From: Oscillospiraceae bacterium
Lineage (GTDB): Bacteria; Bacillota; Clostridia; Oscillospirales; Acutalibacteraceae
Direction: 5' to 3'
Assembly: GCA_009783605.1 (NCBI GenBank)
Contig: WRDE01000039.1
Coordinates: 1 to 10,975 of the forward strand
DNA: 10,975 nt
In this document: one piece after another, positions 1 to 6,771 of the stretch
Position numbering within the stretch: the first letter of the stretch is position 1
How the letters are laid out: the number at the start of each line of letters is the position of its first letter
Made by a program: the position numbers and the translations under genes
Notes under the pieces: model-generated
What the model saw: the letters and a program-made list of their open reading frames with translations, nothing else
Told to the model about the DNA's origin: nothing
The model's database searches: none

Positions 1-116
1 GGTCCGTCCGCCGGGGGTCGCAGGGCATTGACGGCAAATACCGCCAGCGCCACCGCAGCCAGCCCGGCAAACAGCCAGATATCCCGTTTGTTGAACAGCT
101 TCCGCTCGGTCATCAT
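1..116 (-). CDS. NusG domain II-containing membrane-anchored protein (N-terminal part, runs off window)
   Basis: The first 38 codons are visible: a short basic cytoplasmic start (MMTERKLFNKRD), then one hydrophobic segment (about residues 13-31), then a proline-rich linker. This is the usual build of small extracytoplasmic NusG domain II proteins in Firmicutes; the NusG_II fold itself would lie beyond the window edge. The start is chosen at the first ATG of ATGATG because its ATGA overlaps the TGA stop of the apbE-like remnant, a classic translationally coupled junction. In Firmicutes such genes commonly sit next to apbE and a Gx-transporter (EetB-like) gene, in loci linked to flavin-based extracellular electron transfer. 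The identification rests mainly on this neighbour and on N-terminal shape, so another small membrane protein is possible. Confidence 0.6.
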   Translation of the reverse strand, partial: MMTERKLFNKRDIWLFAGLAAVALAVFAVNALRPPADG

Positions 117-284
117 TGTCCCCACATCACCTGAGAGATGGCGCTGTATCCTGCCGTGGCGCGCCATACATCATCCAGATCCACCCAAAGCACCTCCGCG
201 TTATAGCGTTCCGCAATACCGGCGCCCTGCTCATAGGGCAGGATGAACAGCGTGGTGGACAAGAGGTCGGCCAGCGCGGCGGTT
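113..284 (-). pseudogene. apbE: apbE-like FAD:protein FMN transferase, C-terminal remnant only
   Basis: The roughly 57 codons read TAALADLLSTTLFILPYEQG, then AERYNAEVLWVDLDD, ending ...SQVMWGQ and TGA. This matches the end of ApbE: the (A)D-x-LST-x-LF motif, whose Asp and Thr bind Mg2+, the P-x-x-G-x-x-x-AE helix and the final xEALWVD strand. ApbE covalently attaches FMN to Thr/Ser of extracytoplasmic flavoproteins and is normally about 330-360 residues, so some 280 N-terminal residues, including the FAD site, are absent. Homology begins within a few codons of the GH3 stop codon. Reading further upstream in this frame only gives the alternate frame of the GH3 tail, with a TTG at 319 and no ribosome binding site. 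The 3' end overlaps the next gene by ATGA, which shows this is the native downstream junction of apbE. It is either a genuine disruption or a misassembled join. Confidence 0.72.
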
Positions 285-3200
285 TTATTTTTCAACCGGG
301 AACTTATCGATTTTGCCAACGAGTTTTTGCAGGATTAACCGTGCGTCAGTTATTGTGATTTTCGGGGAACTATCCTCATCAATCGAACCGTTGACGGCCG
401 CTGCGGATAAGGCTTCCGGCGTCAAAGTGATTTTTTGGACCAGATGCTGCAGGACCAACCTCGCGTCGGTGATGGTGACCTTGTCTTTGGCCGCTGCCGT
501 TTCCACAAACCCCCACCGCCGCAGCGCGTTTTTCGCGGCGGTCAGCGCCTCCGCGGCGGCGTCAACCTCGGGTTGTTCCGCGTCGGCCTTATCCAAGACC
601 GCCTGCGCCGCCTGTATCGCCTGAGTGAGCGCGCCCCAGGACATCCCGGAATACTGTTTGGCGCCGTTCGGATACTCCGCGGCAATACCGGTCACCAATG
701 TCTGCAGCGTGGTTTTATTCACCGTGCCCGGTGTGACCGACAGCCCGTCGATAGCGGTCTGCAAAATCGTTTTGGCGCCGCGCACCGCTGCTGCCGTGTT
801 ATTCACAGTGCCTTTTTCCAGCACCGCCTTCGCCGCGTTGTATGCCGTGAGGTAGGCGCTATACGAATCGTCGGTGTATTCCCCTTTGGCTATCGGCTCC
901 GTGCCGGCCAGCGCACCCAGCGCGGCCAGCTCCTCCTCCAGCGTGATATCCACGATCTTTACGTCGGTAAGCGACATGGTAAAGGAGATGCCGGCGTATT
1001 CGCTGCGGTAGTCGATGATAAAGATCATCCGTTCCACCGCCTGCCAGTCCATCAGCCCCCGGCTGTTGGTGGAGAGCGTCTCGTATTCGGCGCCCCTGAT
1101 AGCCGGCCCCAGCGGGATCTCGATGTAGTTGTCACCCAGCCGCAGATTCCAGTCGCCGCGGATGTTCCAGCCGAAGTTGTGCTCGTTGTTGTCCGGCTCG
1201 GGATGGGGATCCCCCGGTTTTTTCACCATATCGGTGGAACGCAGCTTGGTGGTGCCGGAGGCGAAGGCGTTATCTAAGTTGACCGTAGTGGCGCTGGCCG
1301 CGAAGTTGACGTTGATCCGCAAAAACAGCTTATCCGGGTCATGGGTCCGCAGATCCAGCGGCGTGAAGCTGCCGGTATAGTCAAACCGTATCCAGTCGGC
1401 CCAGAGGTTGTCGTTGACCCGGGTGATCGCCCGGTCGGGGAAGGTGGCGACGATATACGTCTCGTTGTTCGGCGGATACAGCAACCGCACGTAATAGGTC
1501 GCGGAGACGTCGGCGTTCGCCTTGCTCTTTACGGTGACCACGACCTGACCGGGCAGGGTGTTCGGTTTGGTTATCGTGACATCCGTCCCCTCCGACGCGG
1601 CGACGGTCACCGCCGGCGGTATGGCGGAGCCGGCCGGGATGGTCAGCTCATACATATATTTGTTGGGCAGGAAGTTTTCGACGTCGATCCCGTTGATGGT
1701 GATCCCCTCGGCATATACGATGTCCTTCACGACCACCGGGAAGGAGGCCGACATGGTACTGCCGTTGACGGTGACCGTCGCGGTAATCGTTGTGACGCCG
1801 ATATTCACCGCCTTAACAGTCCCTTTCGCGTCCACCGAAGCTATCGCATTATTGCTGCTCGTATACACCACACTGACGCCGCTGCGGTTCAAATCTAAGA
1901 AGGAATCGTCCCGCAGGCAGGCGGTGATGTTGGCGTTGATGCTCAATTCGGGTTTGCTGACATTCAATATGACCCCGTTCGGGTCGGCGGTGACCACCTG
2001 TAATTTTTCGGCCAGCGTTCCCGATAGATTGACAGTCCGCTCAAACCGGATATCGCCGCAGGAGGCGCCGATTTGAACGGTGTACCCGCCCGGATCATAG
2101 ATATTCTTCTGCAGCGTCTCGTCCCAGAAGTACAACTCCGCCATATCGACGCTCAGCGTCACCGTCTTCGTCTCCCCGGGCGTTAGTTTCACCTTGTCAA
2201 AAGCCCGCAGCTGCTGCGTCGGTCTGGTCACGCCGTCATGTACTGGCGGTACCACGTACACCTGCACCACCTCGGCGCTGTCCCGGCTGCCGGTGTTCTT
2301 TACATCGACGGTGACGGTCACGGTATCGTTCGGGGTCACGCTGGTTTTGCTGATGGTCATATTGGAATACTCAAAATCCGTATAAGACAGGCCGTGGCCG
2401 AAGGGGTAGGTGACGTCGCCGGTGAAATATTGGTATGTCCAGCCGCCGTGGGTTTTGCCCTCGAACGCGTCCTGCCGGATGTGGTAATCGTCTATCGTCG
2501 GGACCTGCGTTTCGTCGGCGTACCAGGTGAACGGCAGCTTGGCCGTGGGATTGGCCGCGCCGAAGATGATCCGCGCCATCGCGTTGCCCTGTGACTGGCC
2601 GTTATAGCAGGTCCAGAGGATGGCGGGCGCATAGTCGATGGTGTTGTTGATATCCACCACGCCTACGGTTTGGAGATACACCACAGTATTGGGGTTGAGC
2701 TTACAGGCTTCCAGCGCCAGCCGGTCCTGCCCGCGGCGGATATCAAAGGAGGTGCGGTCGCCGCCCTCGGTGGCGTCATGATACTCCGATCCGATGGCAA
2801 CAATGACCGCGTCGGCATTGCGGATGGTGTTCTGCTCGGATGTCGTAAAAGCGACGATAGATACCGGCGATTCGATGTTCAGCTTCAGCTCGCCGACGAC
2901 CCGGCCGCCGAGACTGCCGATGGCGGCGTCATATTTCGGATAGGAGCCGCTTTTGGACGTCAATATCATAGACGCCACCGTCATGCTGCCATCGGTGGAT
3001 TTCAGCGAATAGCTCAGGGTACAGCCGGCGGTCTGGCCGTTGCCGTTGATCTCGACCGCGATGGCGGTGATATCGGTCAGATCCACGCCGGGATAGGTGA
3101 TCTCGCAGCCTGCCGCAACCCAGCCCCACCGGCCGCCGCCGCCGCCGTCGTCGCCCTCCTTGACCACCCCTTTTGAGGAGGAGGCGTCATTCGGCGTGAG

Positions 3201-4718
3201 GGTCCTGACCACCTCGTCGCCCTTCATCAGGAAGATATTCCGCACCTGGCTGGCGATATACATCTGGCCGCCACCGGTGATGTGGGTGATGGTCTGTCCC
3301 AGTATCTTTTCGATGCCCTGTTTGCAGGTCGAGATATTTTCAGGCTTGGAATCGCCGGTATACCCGCCGATCTCATACCCGTCCGCGATCCGCTTCGGCC
3401 CGATCAGCACCACGTTCTTTTTAGCCGGATCTAACGGCAGAATGGGCTTGGTGTCGGCCGGTTTCGCCTTTTCGTTTTTCAACAGCACGATACTCTGGTC
3501 GGAAGAGTCCTCCGCCAGCTGTACATGCTTCGGGCTTTCCATGATATTCGCTTTAGCGTAATAATCCGAGCGGTAGGGGACGTCATCCTTGGGGTCGAAT
3601 TCGCCCAATTTCATGCGCTGGGTAAATATCCTGACCAAGGCGATATCCACGGTGTCCTCGCTCAAAAGACCGTTCTGGACCGCCGGGAGCGCGTAGGCGT
3701 AGCCCCATCCGACGCAGTCCATGTCGGTGCCGGCCATGATGGAGAGGGCGGCCGCGCCCTGGGGCGAGATATGGCCGTCGGCGTTCAGAAAGCGGCTGTC
3801 CACCGGGACCGCGGTGTATTGGTTGTTGTCCGCGCTGGGCTTCCAGTAGTGGTTGTTCGGCGCGTTGGTGTACATATTCTCGATGGCGCCGCAGTCGGTT
3901 ACGGTATAGCCGGAAAACCCGAAGGTCTTGCGCAGCAGGGTGTCCATCAGATACCTGCTGGCCGACGCCGGCACCTCATTCACCCGGTTGTAGGCACTCA
4001 TCACCGAGCCCACGTCGGTATTCAGGATGATCTCCTTGAAGGTGCGGGTGTAATATTCCCGTATATCCCGCTCATCCGCGTTTGAACTGCCCCAGTGGCG
4101 GTTGTATTCGCTGTTGTTGAGGGCGTAATGCTTCGGGGTGGCCACGATTTTGGTATATTTCGGATCGTCGCCCTGAAAGCCCTCGATAAAGCTCTGGCCG
4201 ATCTGGGCGGTCAGATAGGGGTCCTCGCCGTAGCCCTCATGGTTGCGGCCCCAGCGCGGATCCCGGGACAGATTGATGGTCGGGGAAAAATAGGTCATCG
4301 GCCGGTTCCGGTAGTAGTTCTGCGACCGCGCCTCATCCGAGATGGCGGTGGATACTTCCTTGATGAGCTCCCGGTCCCAGGTGGCCGCCATACTTAACGA
4401 ATACAGGAAGGACGTGGCGGTCTCCCCGTTATCGGTGGTGACGCCGTGCAGCGCCTCGTTCCAATATCCGTAGCCCGGCACCCCCAGTCGGGGGATGGCG
4501 GGGGTATGGGTGGCGATCTGCTTGATCTTTTCCTCCAGCGTCATCCGGGATACCAGATCCGCCGCCCGCTCCTCAAAGGTGTAAGCGGTATCCTGATACG
4601 GCAGCGCCGCCGTTTTGATGGCCGGCGCCGGCGCGGCCAGATTGAGTATGCCGAACATGGCCAGCACCATCACGGCGCTCACGATTACACTCAGCGGCTT
4701 GCGGAAAGACCTTTCCAT
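285..4718 (-). CDS. Secreted multidomain glycoside hydrolase family 3 (beta-xylosidase/beta-glucosidase-like) with dockerin-like tail
   Basis: This 1477-residue exported enzyme is expected to release terminal beta-linked sugars by a retaining mechanism. Residues 1-33 are a signal peptide (MERSFRKP, then a hydrophobic core, then APAPA). The GH3 TIM barrel (about 45-375) shows SRDPRWGR, EGYGEDP, KHYALNNSE and the nucleophile Asp275 in TVTDCGAI, the form seen in xylosidase-type GH3. The GH3 C-domain (about 405-775) keeps the Glu651 region (TEGGDR) and carries an inserted CBM6-like module at about 486-626. A fibronectin-III-like domain follows (about 784-885), then a Big_2-like domain (915-998), a cadherin-like sandwich (1001-1082), a CBM-like beta-sandwich (1085-1257), two FIVAR helical repeats (1260-1400) and a dockerin-like tail (1405-1477). 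The second ATG (4718) is preferred because GAAAGGA lies 11 nt upstream; the in-frame ATG at 4730 directly abuts that site. The gene is transcribed away from the other hydrolases. Exact sugar specificity cannot be read from sequence. Confidence 0.93.
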   Translation of the reverse strand: MERSFRKPLSVIVSAVMVLAMFGILNLAAPAPAIKTAALPYQDTAYTFEERAADLVSRMTLEEKIKQIATHTPAIPRLGVPGYGYWNEALHGVTTDNGETATSFLYSLSMAATWDRELIKEVSTAISDEARSQNYYRNRPMTYFSPTINLSRDPRWGRNHEGYGEDPYLTAQIGQSFIEGFQGDDPKYTKIVATPKHYALNNSEYNRHWGSSNADERDIREYYTRTFKEIILNTDVGSVMSAYNRVNEVPASASRYLMDTLLRKTFGFSGYTVTDCGAIENMYTNAPNNHYWKPSADNNQYTAVPVDSRFLNADGHISPQGAAALSIMAGTDMDCVGWGYAYALPAVQNGLLSEDTVDIALVRIFTQRMKLGEFDPKDDVPYRSDYYAKANIMESPKHVQLAEDSSDQSIVLLKNEKAKPADTKPILPLDPAKKNVVLIGPKRIADGYEIGGYTGDSKPENISTCKQGIEKILGQTITHITGGGQMYIASQVRNIFLMKGDEVVRTLTPNDASSSKGVVKEGDDGGGGGRWGWVAAGCEITYPGVDLTDITAIAVEINGNGQTAGCTLSYSLKSTDGSMTVASMILTSKSGSYPKYDAAIGSLGGRVVGELKLNIESPVSIVAFTTSEQNTIRNADAVIVAIGSEYHDATEGGDRTSFDIRRGQDRLALEACKLNPNTVVYLQTVGVVDINNTIDYAPAILWTCYNGQSQGNAMARIIFGAANPTAKLPFTWYADETQVPTIDDYHIRQDAFEGKTHGGWTYQYFTGDVTYPFGHGLSYTDFEYSNMTISKTSVTPNDTVTVTVDVKNTGSRDSAEVVQVYVVPPVHDGVTRPTQQLRAFDKVKLTPGETKTVTLSVDMAELYFWDETLQKNIYDPGGYTVQIGASCGDIRFERTVNLSGTLAEKLQVVTADPNGVILNVSKPELSINANITACLRDDSFLDLNRSGVSVVYTSSNNAIASVDAKGTVKAVNIGVTTITATVTVNGSTMSASFPVVVKDIVYAEGITINGIDVENFLPNKYMYELTIPAGSAIPPAVTVAASEGTDVTITKPNTLPGQVVVTVKSKANADVSATYYVRLLYPPNNETYIVATFPDRAITRVNDNLWADWIRFDYTGSFTPLDLRTHDPDKLFLRINVNFAASATTVNLDNAFASGTTKLRSTDMVKKPGDPHPEPDNNEHNFGWNIRGDWNLRLGDNYIEIPLGPAIRGAEYETLSTNSRGLMDWQAVERMIFIIDYRSEYAGISFTMSLTDVKIVDITLEEELAALGALAGTEPIAKGEYTDDSYSAYLTAYNAAKAVLEKGTVNNTAAAVRGAKTILQTAIDGLSVTPGTVNKTTLQTLVTGIAAEYPNGAKQYSGMSWGALTQAIQAAQAVLDKADAEQPEVDAAAEALTAAKNALRRWGFVETAAAKDKVTITDARLVLQHLVQKITLTPEALSAAAVNGSIDEDSSPKITITDARLILQKLVGKIDKFPVEK
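292..311 (-). repeat. Inverted repeat copy B1 (terminal KIDKFPV coding)
   Basis: These 20 bases are identical, in opposite orientation, to 10870-10889. They encode the very end of the protein (IDKFPV plus part of the next codon). Similarity stops at the stop codon: downstream sequence at the two ends of the cluster is unrelated. Confidence 0.85.
438..457 (-). repeat. Inverted repeat copy A1 (dockerin-tail coding)
   Basis: These 20 bases are identical, in opposite orientation, to 10742-10761. Both encode LVLQHLV within the first half of the dockerin-like tails of the GH3 and GH95 genes. The pairing with copy B shows that the two tails are recent duplicates or kept alike by gene conversion. 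Confidence 0.85.
3132..3146. repeat. GCC trinucleotide run (5 copies)
   Basis: Five tandem GCC units on the plus strand give five consecutive Gly (GGC) codons in the CBM6-like insert of the GH3 protein, next to Asp-Asp. Slippage here would add or remove glycines in frame. CBM6 modules often have a Gly-rich stretch at this place, so the run may simply be functional sequence. Confidence 0.7.
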
Positions 4719-4749
4719 ATACAAACACATCCTTTCTCATGATACTGCT

Positions 4750-4778
4750 ATTATATCACGGAACCGCCCGGATAAAAA
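4750..4778 (-). promoter_or_regulatory. Sigma-70-type promoter for the GH3 gene
   Basis: On the minus strand a perfect TATAAT (4755-4750) is preceded by a weak -35 (TTTTTA, 4778-4773) at a 17-nt spacing. A start of transcription near 4743 would give a leader of about 25 nt containing GAAAGGA and the ATG at 4718. The -10 is convincing and the -35 is poor, which suggests that an activator may be needed; that last point is inference. Confidence 0.6.
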
Positions 4779-4832
4779 TAGACAGTTTTTTGTGCCGGAT
4801 GGGTAAAACTTTATCTTTTTATTTTGCCGACG

Positions 4833-4847
4833 GGGTATTGCAATCCC
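4833..4847. promoter_or_regulatory. Possible operator: near-palindrome around ATTGCAAT
   Basis: A perfect 8-bp palindrome ATTGCAAT (4837-4844) is framed by GGG on the left and CCC on the right, one base out of symmetry. It lies between the two divergent promoters, where a shared regulator could act on both transcripts. No known consensus is matched and an 8-bp palindrome can occur by chance. Confidence 0.2.
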
Positions 4848-4877
4848 ATCCTCGATAGAAGAATTGGGGCGAAACAC

Positions 4878-4905
4878 TTGAAAACCGCTTAAACTATGAT
4901 ATACT
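4878..4905 (+). promoter_or_regulatory. Sigma-70-type promoter for the propeller-hydrolase/GH95 operon
   Basis: TTGAAA (4878-4883), a 16-nt spacer and TATACT (4900-4905) form a good vegetative promoter, about 55 nt ahead of the chosen start at 4965. The spacer contains AACCGCTT (4883-4890), which fits the AAnCGnTT core of LacI-family operators, though the outer arms do not match the CcpA cre consensus. A repressor bound there would block this promoter. The promoter call is firm; the operator is speculative. Confidence 0.65.
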
Positions 4906-4964
4906 ATTCATAATAACACATGACGATTATATCAATTTTTAAAAACCAAAAGGAGTGTTTTCCA

Positions 4965-6758
4965 ATGATTCGTTCCGGTCCAAAAATCACCGCGCGACAA
5001 TACGCCGCTTTCATCATTGGCCTATTCATGTTGATTACCATGACGGCGGGATGTGGCGCAAAGTCTAATGAAAAACTTACTGCAGAAGGAGATGGTAAAG
5101 TGACCGTACAGACAACCGTAGTGAGGGACAGCGTCATCGGGCTGACCTGGAATGTGATCCCCGGGGCAGCCGGTTACAATGTGTACCGCGAAAACACCAA
5201 ATTGAACGCCGAGCCGGTGACTAACAATTATTATCCGGTGACCGGGCTGACCCAGAATACTTACCATACCTTCTACGTCGCGGCTGTGACAGACGGCCGC
5301 GAGAGCGGCAAAAGCGACGCGCTGCGCGTAGCCACCAAACGCGGCGCCGTGGCGAACGGCATGCTGCCCTCGGGTGTGGACAAGCAGCTCAACATGCCGT
5401 TCAGCGATATGGCGCTGAATATGGAGTACAAGGGCATCTGCCTGACCGACCCCAACTATTATTACTGGTGCATCTCGCCCATCGAGGCGGAGGACGGCAG
5501 GATCCATCTGTACACCTGCCGCTGGCCGGTGCCGAACAATTATGAGTGGAGCCGGTATATGGGTCCCGATTGGTGGAACGGCGATATGGGGGGCTGGAAA
5601 AACATCTGCGAGATCGCCCATTTCGTGGGGGATCACCCCGAAGGCCCTTTTACTTATGTGGATACCCCCATCAGCAACGACGTGCTGCGGGATAACGGCA
5701 TTACCGGGCAGGTGGCGCCCCATAACATACGGGTAAAGCGGATCGACGGCCTGTATTGCCTGCTTTACATCACCCAGAAGGGCAATTGGGTCTGGCACGC
5801 GGAGAGCGGCAAGTATGTCACCAACCTGAACGGCGCCAACGCCGGGCAGGACCAGCAGCGGGAGTGCCTCGCCACAGCTCCGACTCCGAACGGCCCCTGG
5901 ACCTTCGGGGGCGACAAGGGAGACGGCATCGTCGTCGAGCCCGCTCCCGCCGGCTCGGGCCACTGGACCGCGGGCTCCTGCTTAGGGACCGACAACGGCG
6001 ACATCATCAAGATCGACGGTAAATACCGCGTATATTTCAAAGCCGGCCCCGGCATGGACGGCTCGATGCACTACGGCTACGCCGAATCCACCGAGCTGAC
6101 CAAAGGGTATGTCAAAAGCAACGTACCCAGCACCGACAACATCCACTATATTGAGGACGCCAACGTTTTTGAGTGGAACGGCAAGATCTATCTGCTCACC
6201 ACCGACAATTTCGGGACCAACAGCAATATTTTTGAAGCCGGCATCCTCTGGGAATCCCAGGACCGGGGCAACACCTTCAAGCTGGCCGACGCCAAGATCG
6301 GGTTCGGGCTGCTGCATGACTACATGGCGGTCCCGCCGATGGGCAATGGCCCCGGCTTCTCCCATGCCGCCTACGGCGCGGCGCAGAAGTTCGAGCGGCC
6401 CGCCGTGCTGATGCAGGGAGGAAAGCCCACTTATTTCTACGCGGCAGTGCCGCTGAACCTCAGCGGATACAACGCCACCAACAGCGTGGTGATGAAGATC
6501 AACGACGCCCCGTATGACCCGAAATTCCCGGTCACCGGCAAAATCACCTTCAACGGAAACGGCAGCACCGGAGGGTCGATGTCCGCCGTTGATGTGGCCA
6601 TCGGTTCAAGTTGCAAACTCCCCGACAACAAATTTACCCGAACCGGCTACACCTTTGCCGGCTGGCAGGCCAGCGGCGGGGTGGGCGGTACTTACAAGGA
6701 CGGAGAAAAACTCAAATATATCCTGGACGACGTCACGCTTACCGCCATATGGCAATAG
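4965..6758 (+). CDS. Lipoprotein with FN3, five-bladed beta-propeller (GH43-like) hydrolase and Flg_new repeat
   Basis: This 597-residue protein has a lipoprotein signal (residues 1-30, hydrophobic core then TMTAGC with Cys30), so it should be anchored on the outer face of the membrane. Residues about 45-126 form a fibronectin-III domain (LTWNVIPGAAGYNVYRE). Residues about 140-512 look like a five-bladed propeller of the GH43/GH117 kind: repeated blades such as GRIHLYTCRWP, EGPFTYVDTP, HNIRVKRIDGLYCLLY, GKYRVYFKAG and EDANVFEWNGKIYLLTTD, with acidic candidates Glu397-Asp398. Residues about 525-597 are a Listeria-Bacteroides (Flg_new/InlB B-type) repeat (FTRTGYTFAGW...LTAIW). The start at 4965 follows AAGGAG at the usual distance; an in-frame ATG at 4920 lacks one. 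It has no dockerin-like tail, unlike its neighbours. GH95 follows 13 bp downstream in the same operon. I cannot assign a GH family or substrate; arabinosidase- or galactosidase-like activity is only a guess. Confidence 0.85.
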   Translation: MIRSGPKITARQYAAFIIGLFMLITMTAGCGAKSNEKLTAEGDGKVTVQTTVVRDSVIGLTWNVIPGAAGYNVYRENTKLNAEPVTNNYYPVTGLTQNTYHTFYVAAVTDGRESGKSDALRVATKRGAVANGMLPSGVDKQLNMPFSDMALNMEYKGICLTDPNYYYWCISPIEAEDGRIHLYTCRWPVPNNYEWSRYMGPDWWNGDMGGWKNICEIAHFVGDHPEGPFTYVDTPISNDVLRDNGITGQVAPHNIRVKRIDGLYCLLYITQKGNWVWHAESGKYVTNLNGANAGQDQQRECLATAPTPNGPWTFGGDKGDGIVVEPAPAGSGHWTAGSCLGTDNGDIIKIDGKYRVYFKAGPGMDGSMHYGYAESTELTKGYVKSNVPSTDNIHYIEDANVFEWNGKIYLLTTDNFGTNSNIFEAGILWESQDRGNTFKLADAKIGFGLLHDYMAVPPMGNGPGFSHAAYGAAQKFERPAVLMQGGKPTYFYAAVPLNLSGYNATNSVVMKINDAPYDPKFPVTGKITFNGNGSTGGSMSAVDVAIGSSCKLPDNKFTRTGYTFAGWQASGGVGGTYKDGEKLKYILDDVTLTAIWQ

Positions 6759-6771
6759 GGAGGAGATTGAC

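Noticed and set aside
113..319. A real 68-residue gene starting at TTG 319
   Set aside because: Its first dozen residues are just the alternate frame of the GH3 tail, and there is no ribosome binding site. Only the part after about position 284 resembles ApbE.
435..1277. 280-codon plus-strand open frame
   Set aside because: It lies antisense to the GH3 gene, whose frame has recognisable domains throughout. Long antisense open frames are expected in GC-rich DNA, and this one has an Arg/Gly/His-rich, low-sense composition.
4920..4964. Upstream start for the propeller lipoprotein
   Set aside because: No ribosome binding site precedes 4920, and it would put 15 residues ahead of a normal lipoprotein signal. 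AAGGAG fits the ATG at 4965.
5022..5963. 313-codon minus-strand open frame
   Set aside because: Antisense to the propeller lipoprotein and without a recognisable domain; a GC-rich shadow.
6514..6771. Upstream start giving an 86-residue longer GH95 protein
   Set aside because: It would overlap the preceding gene out of frame and hide the signal peptide. The ATG at 6772 has a strong ribosome binding site and a clean signal sequence.
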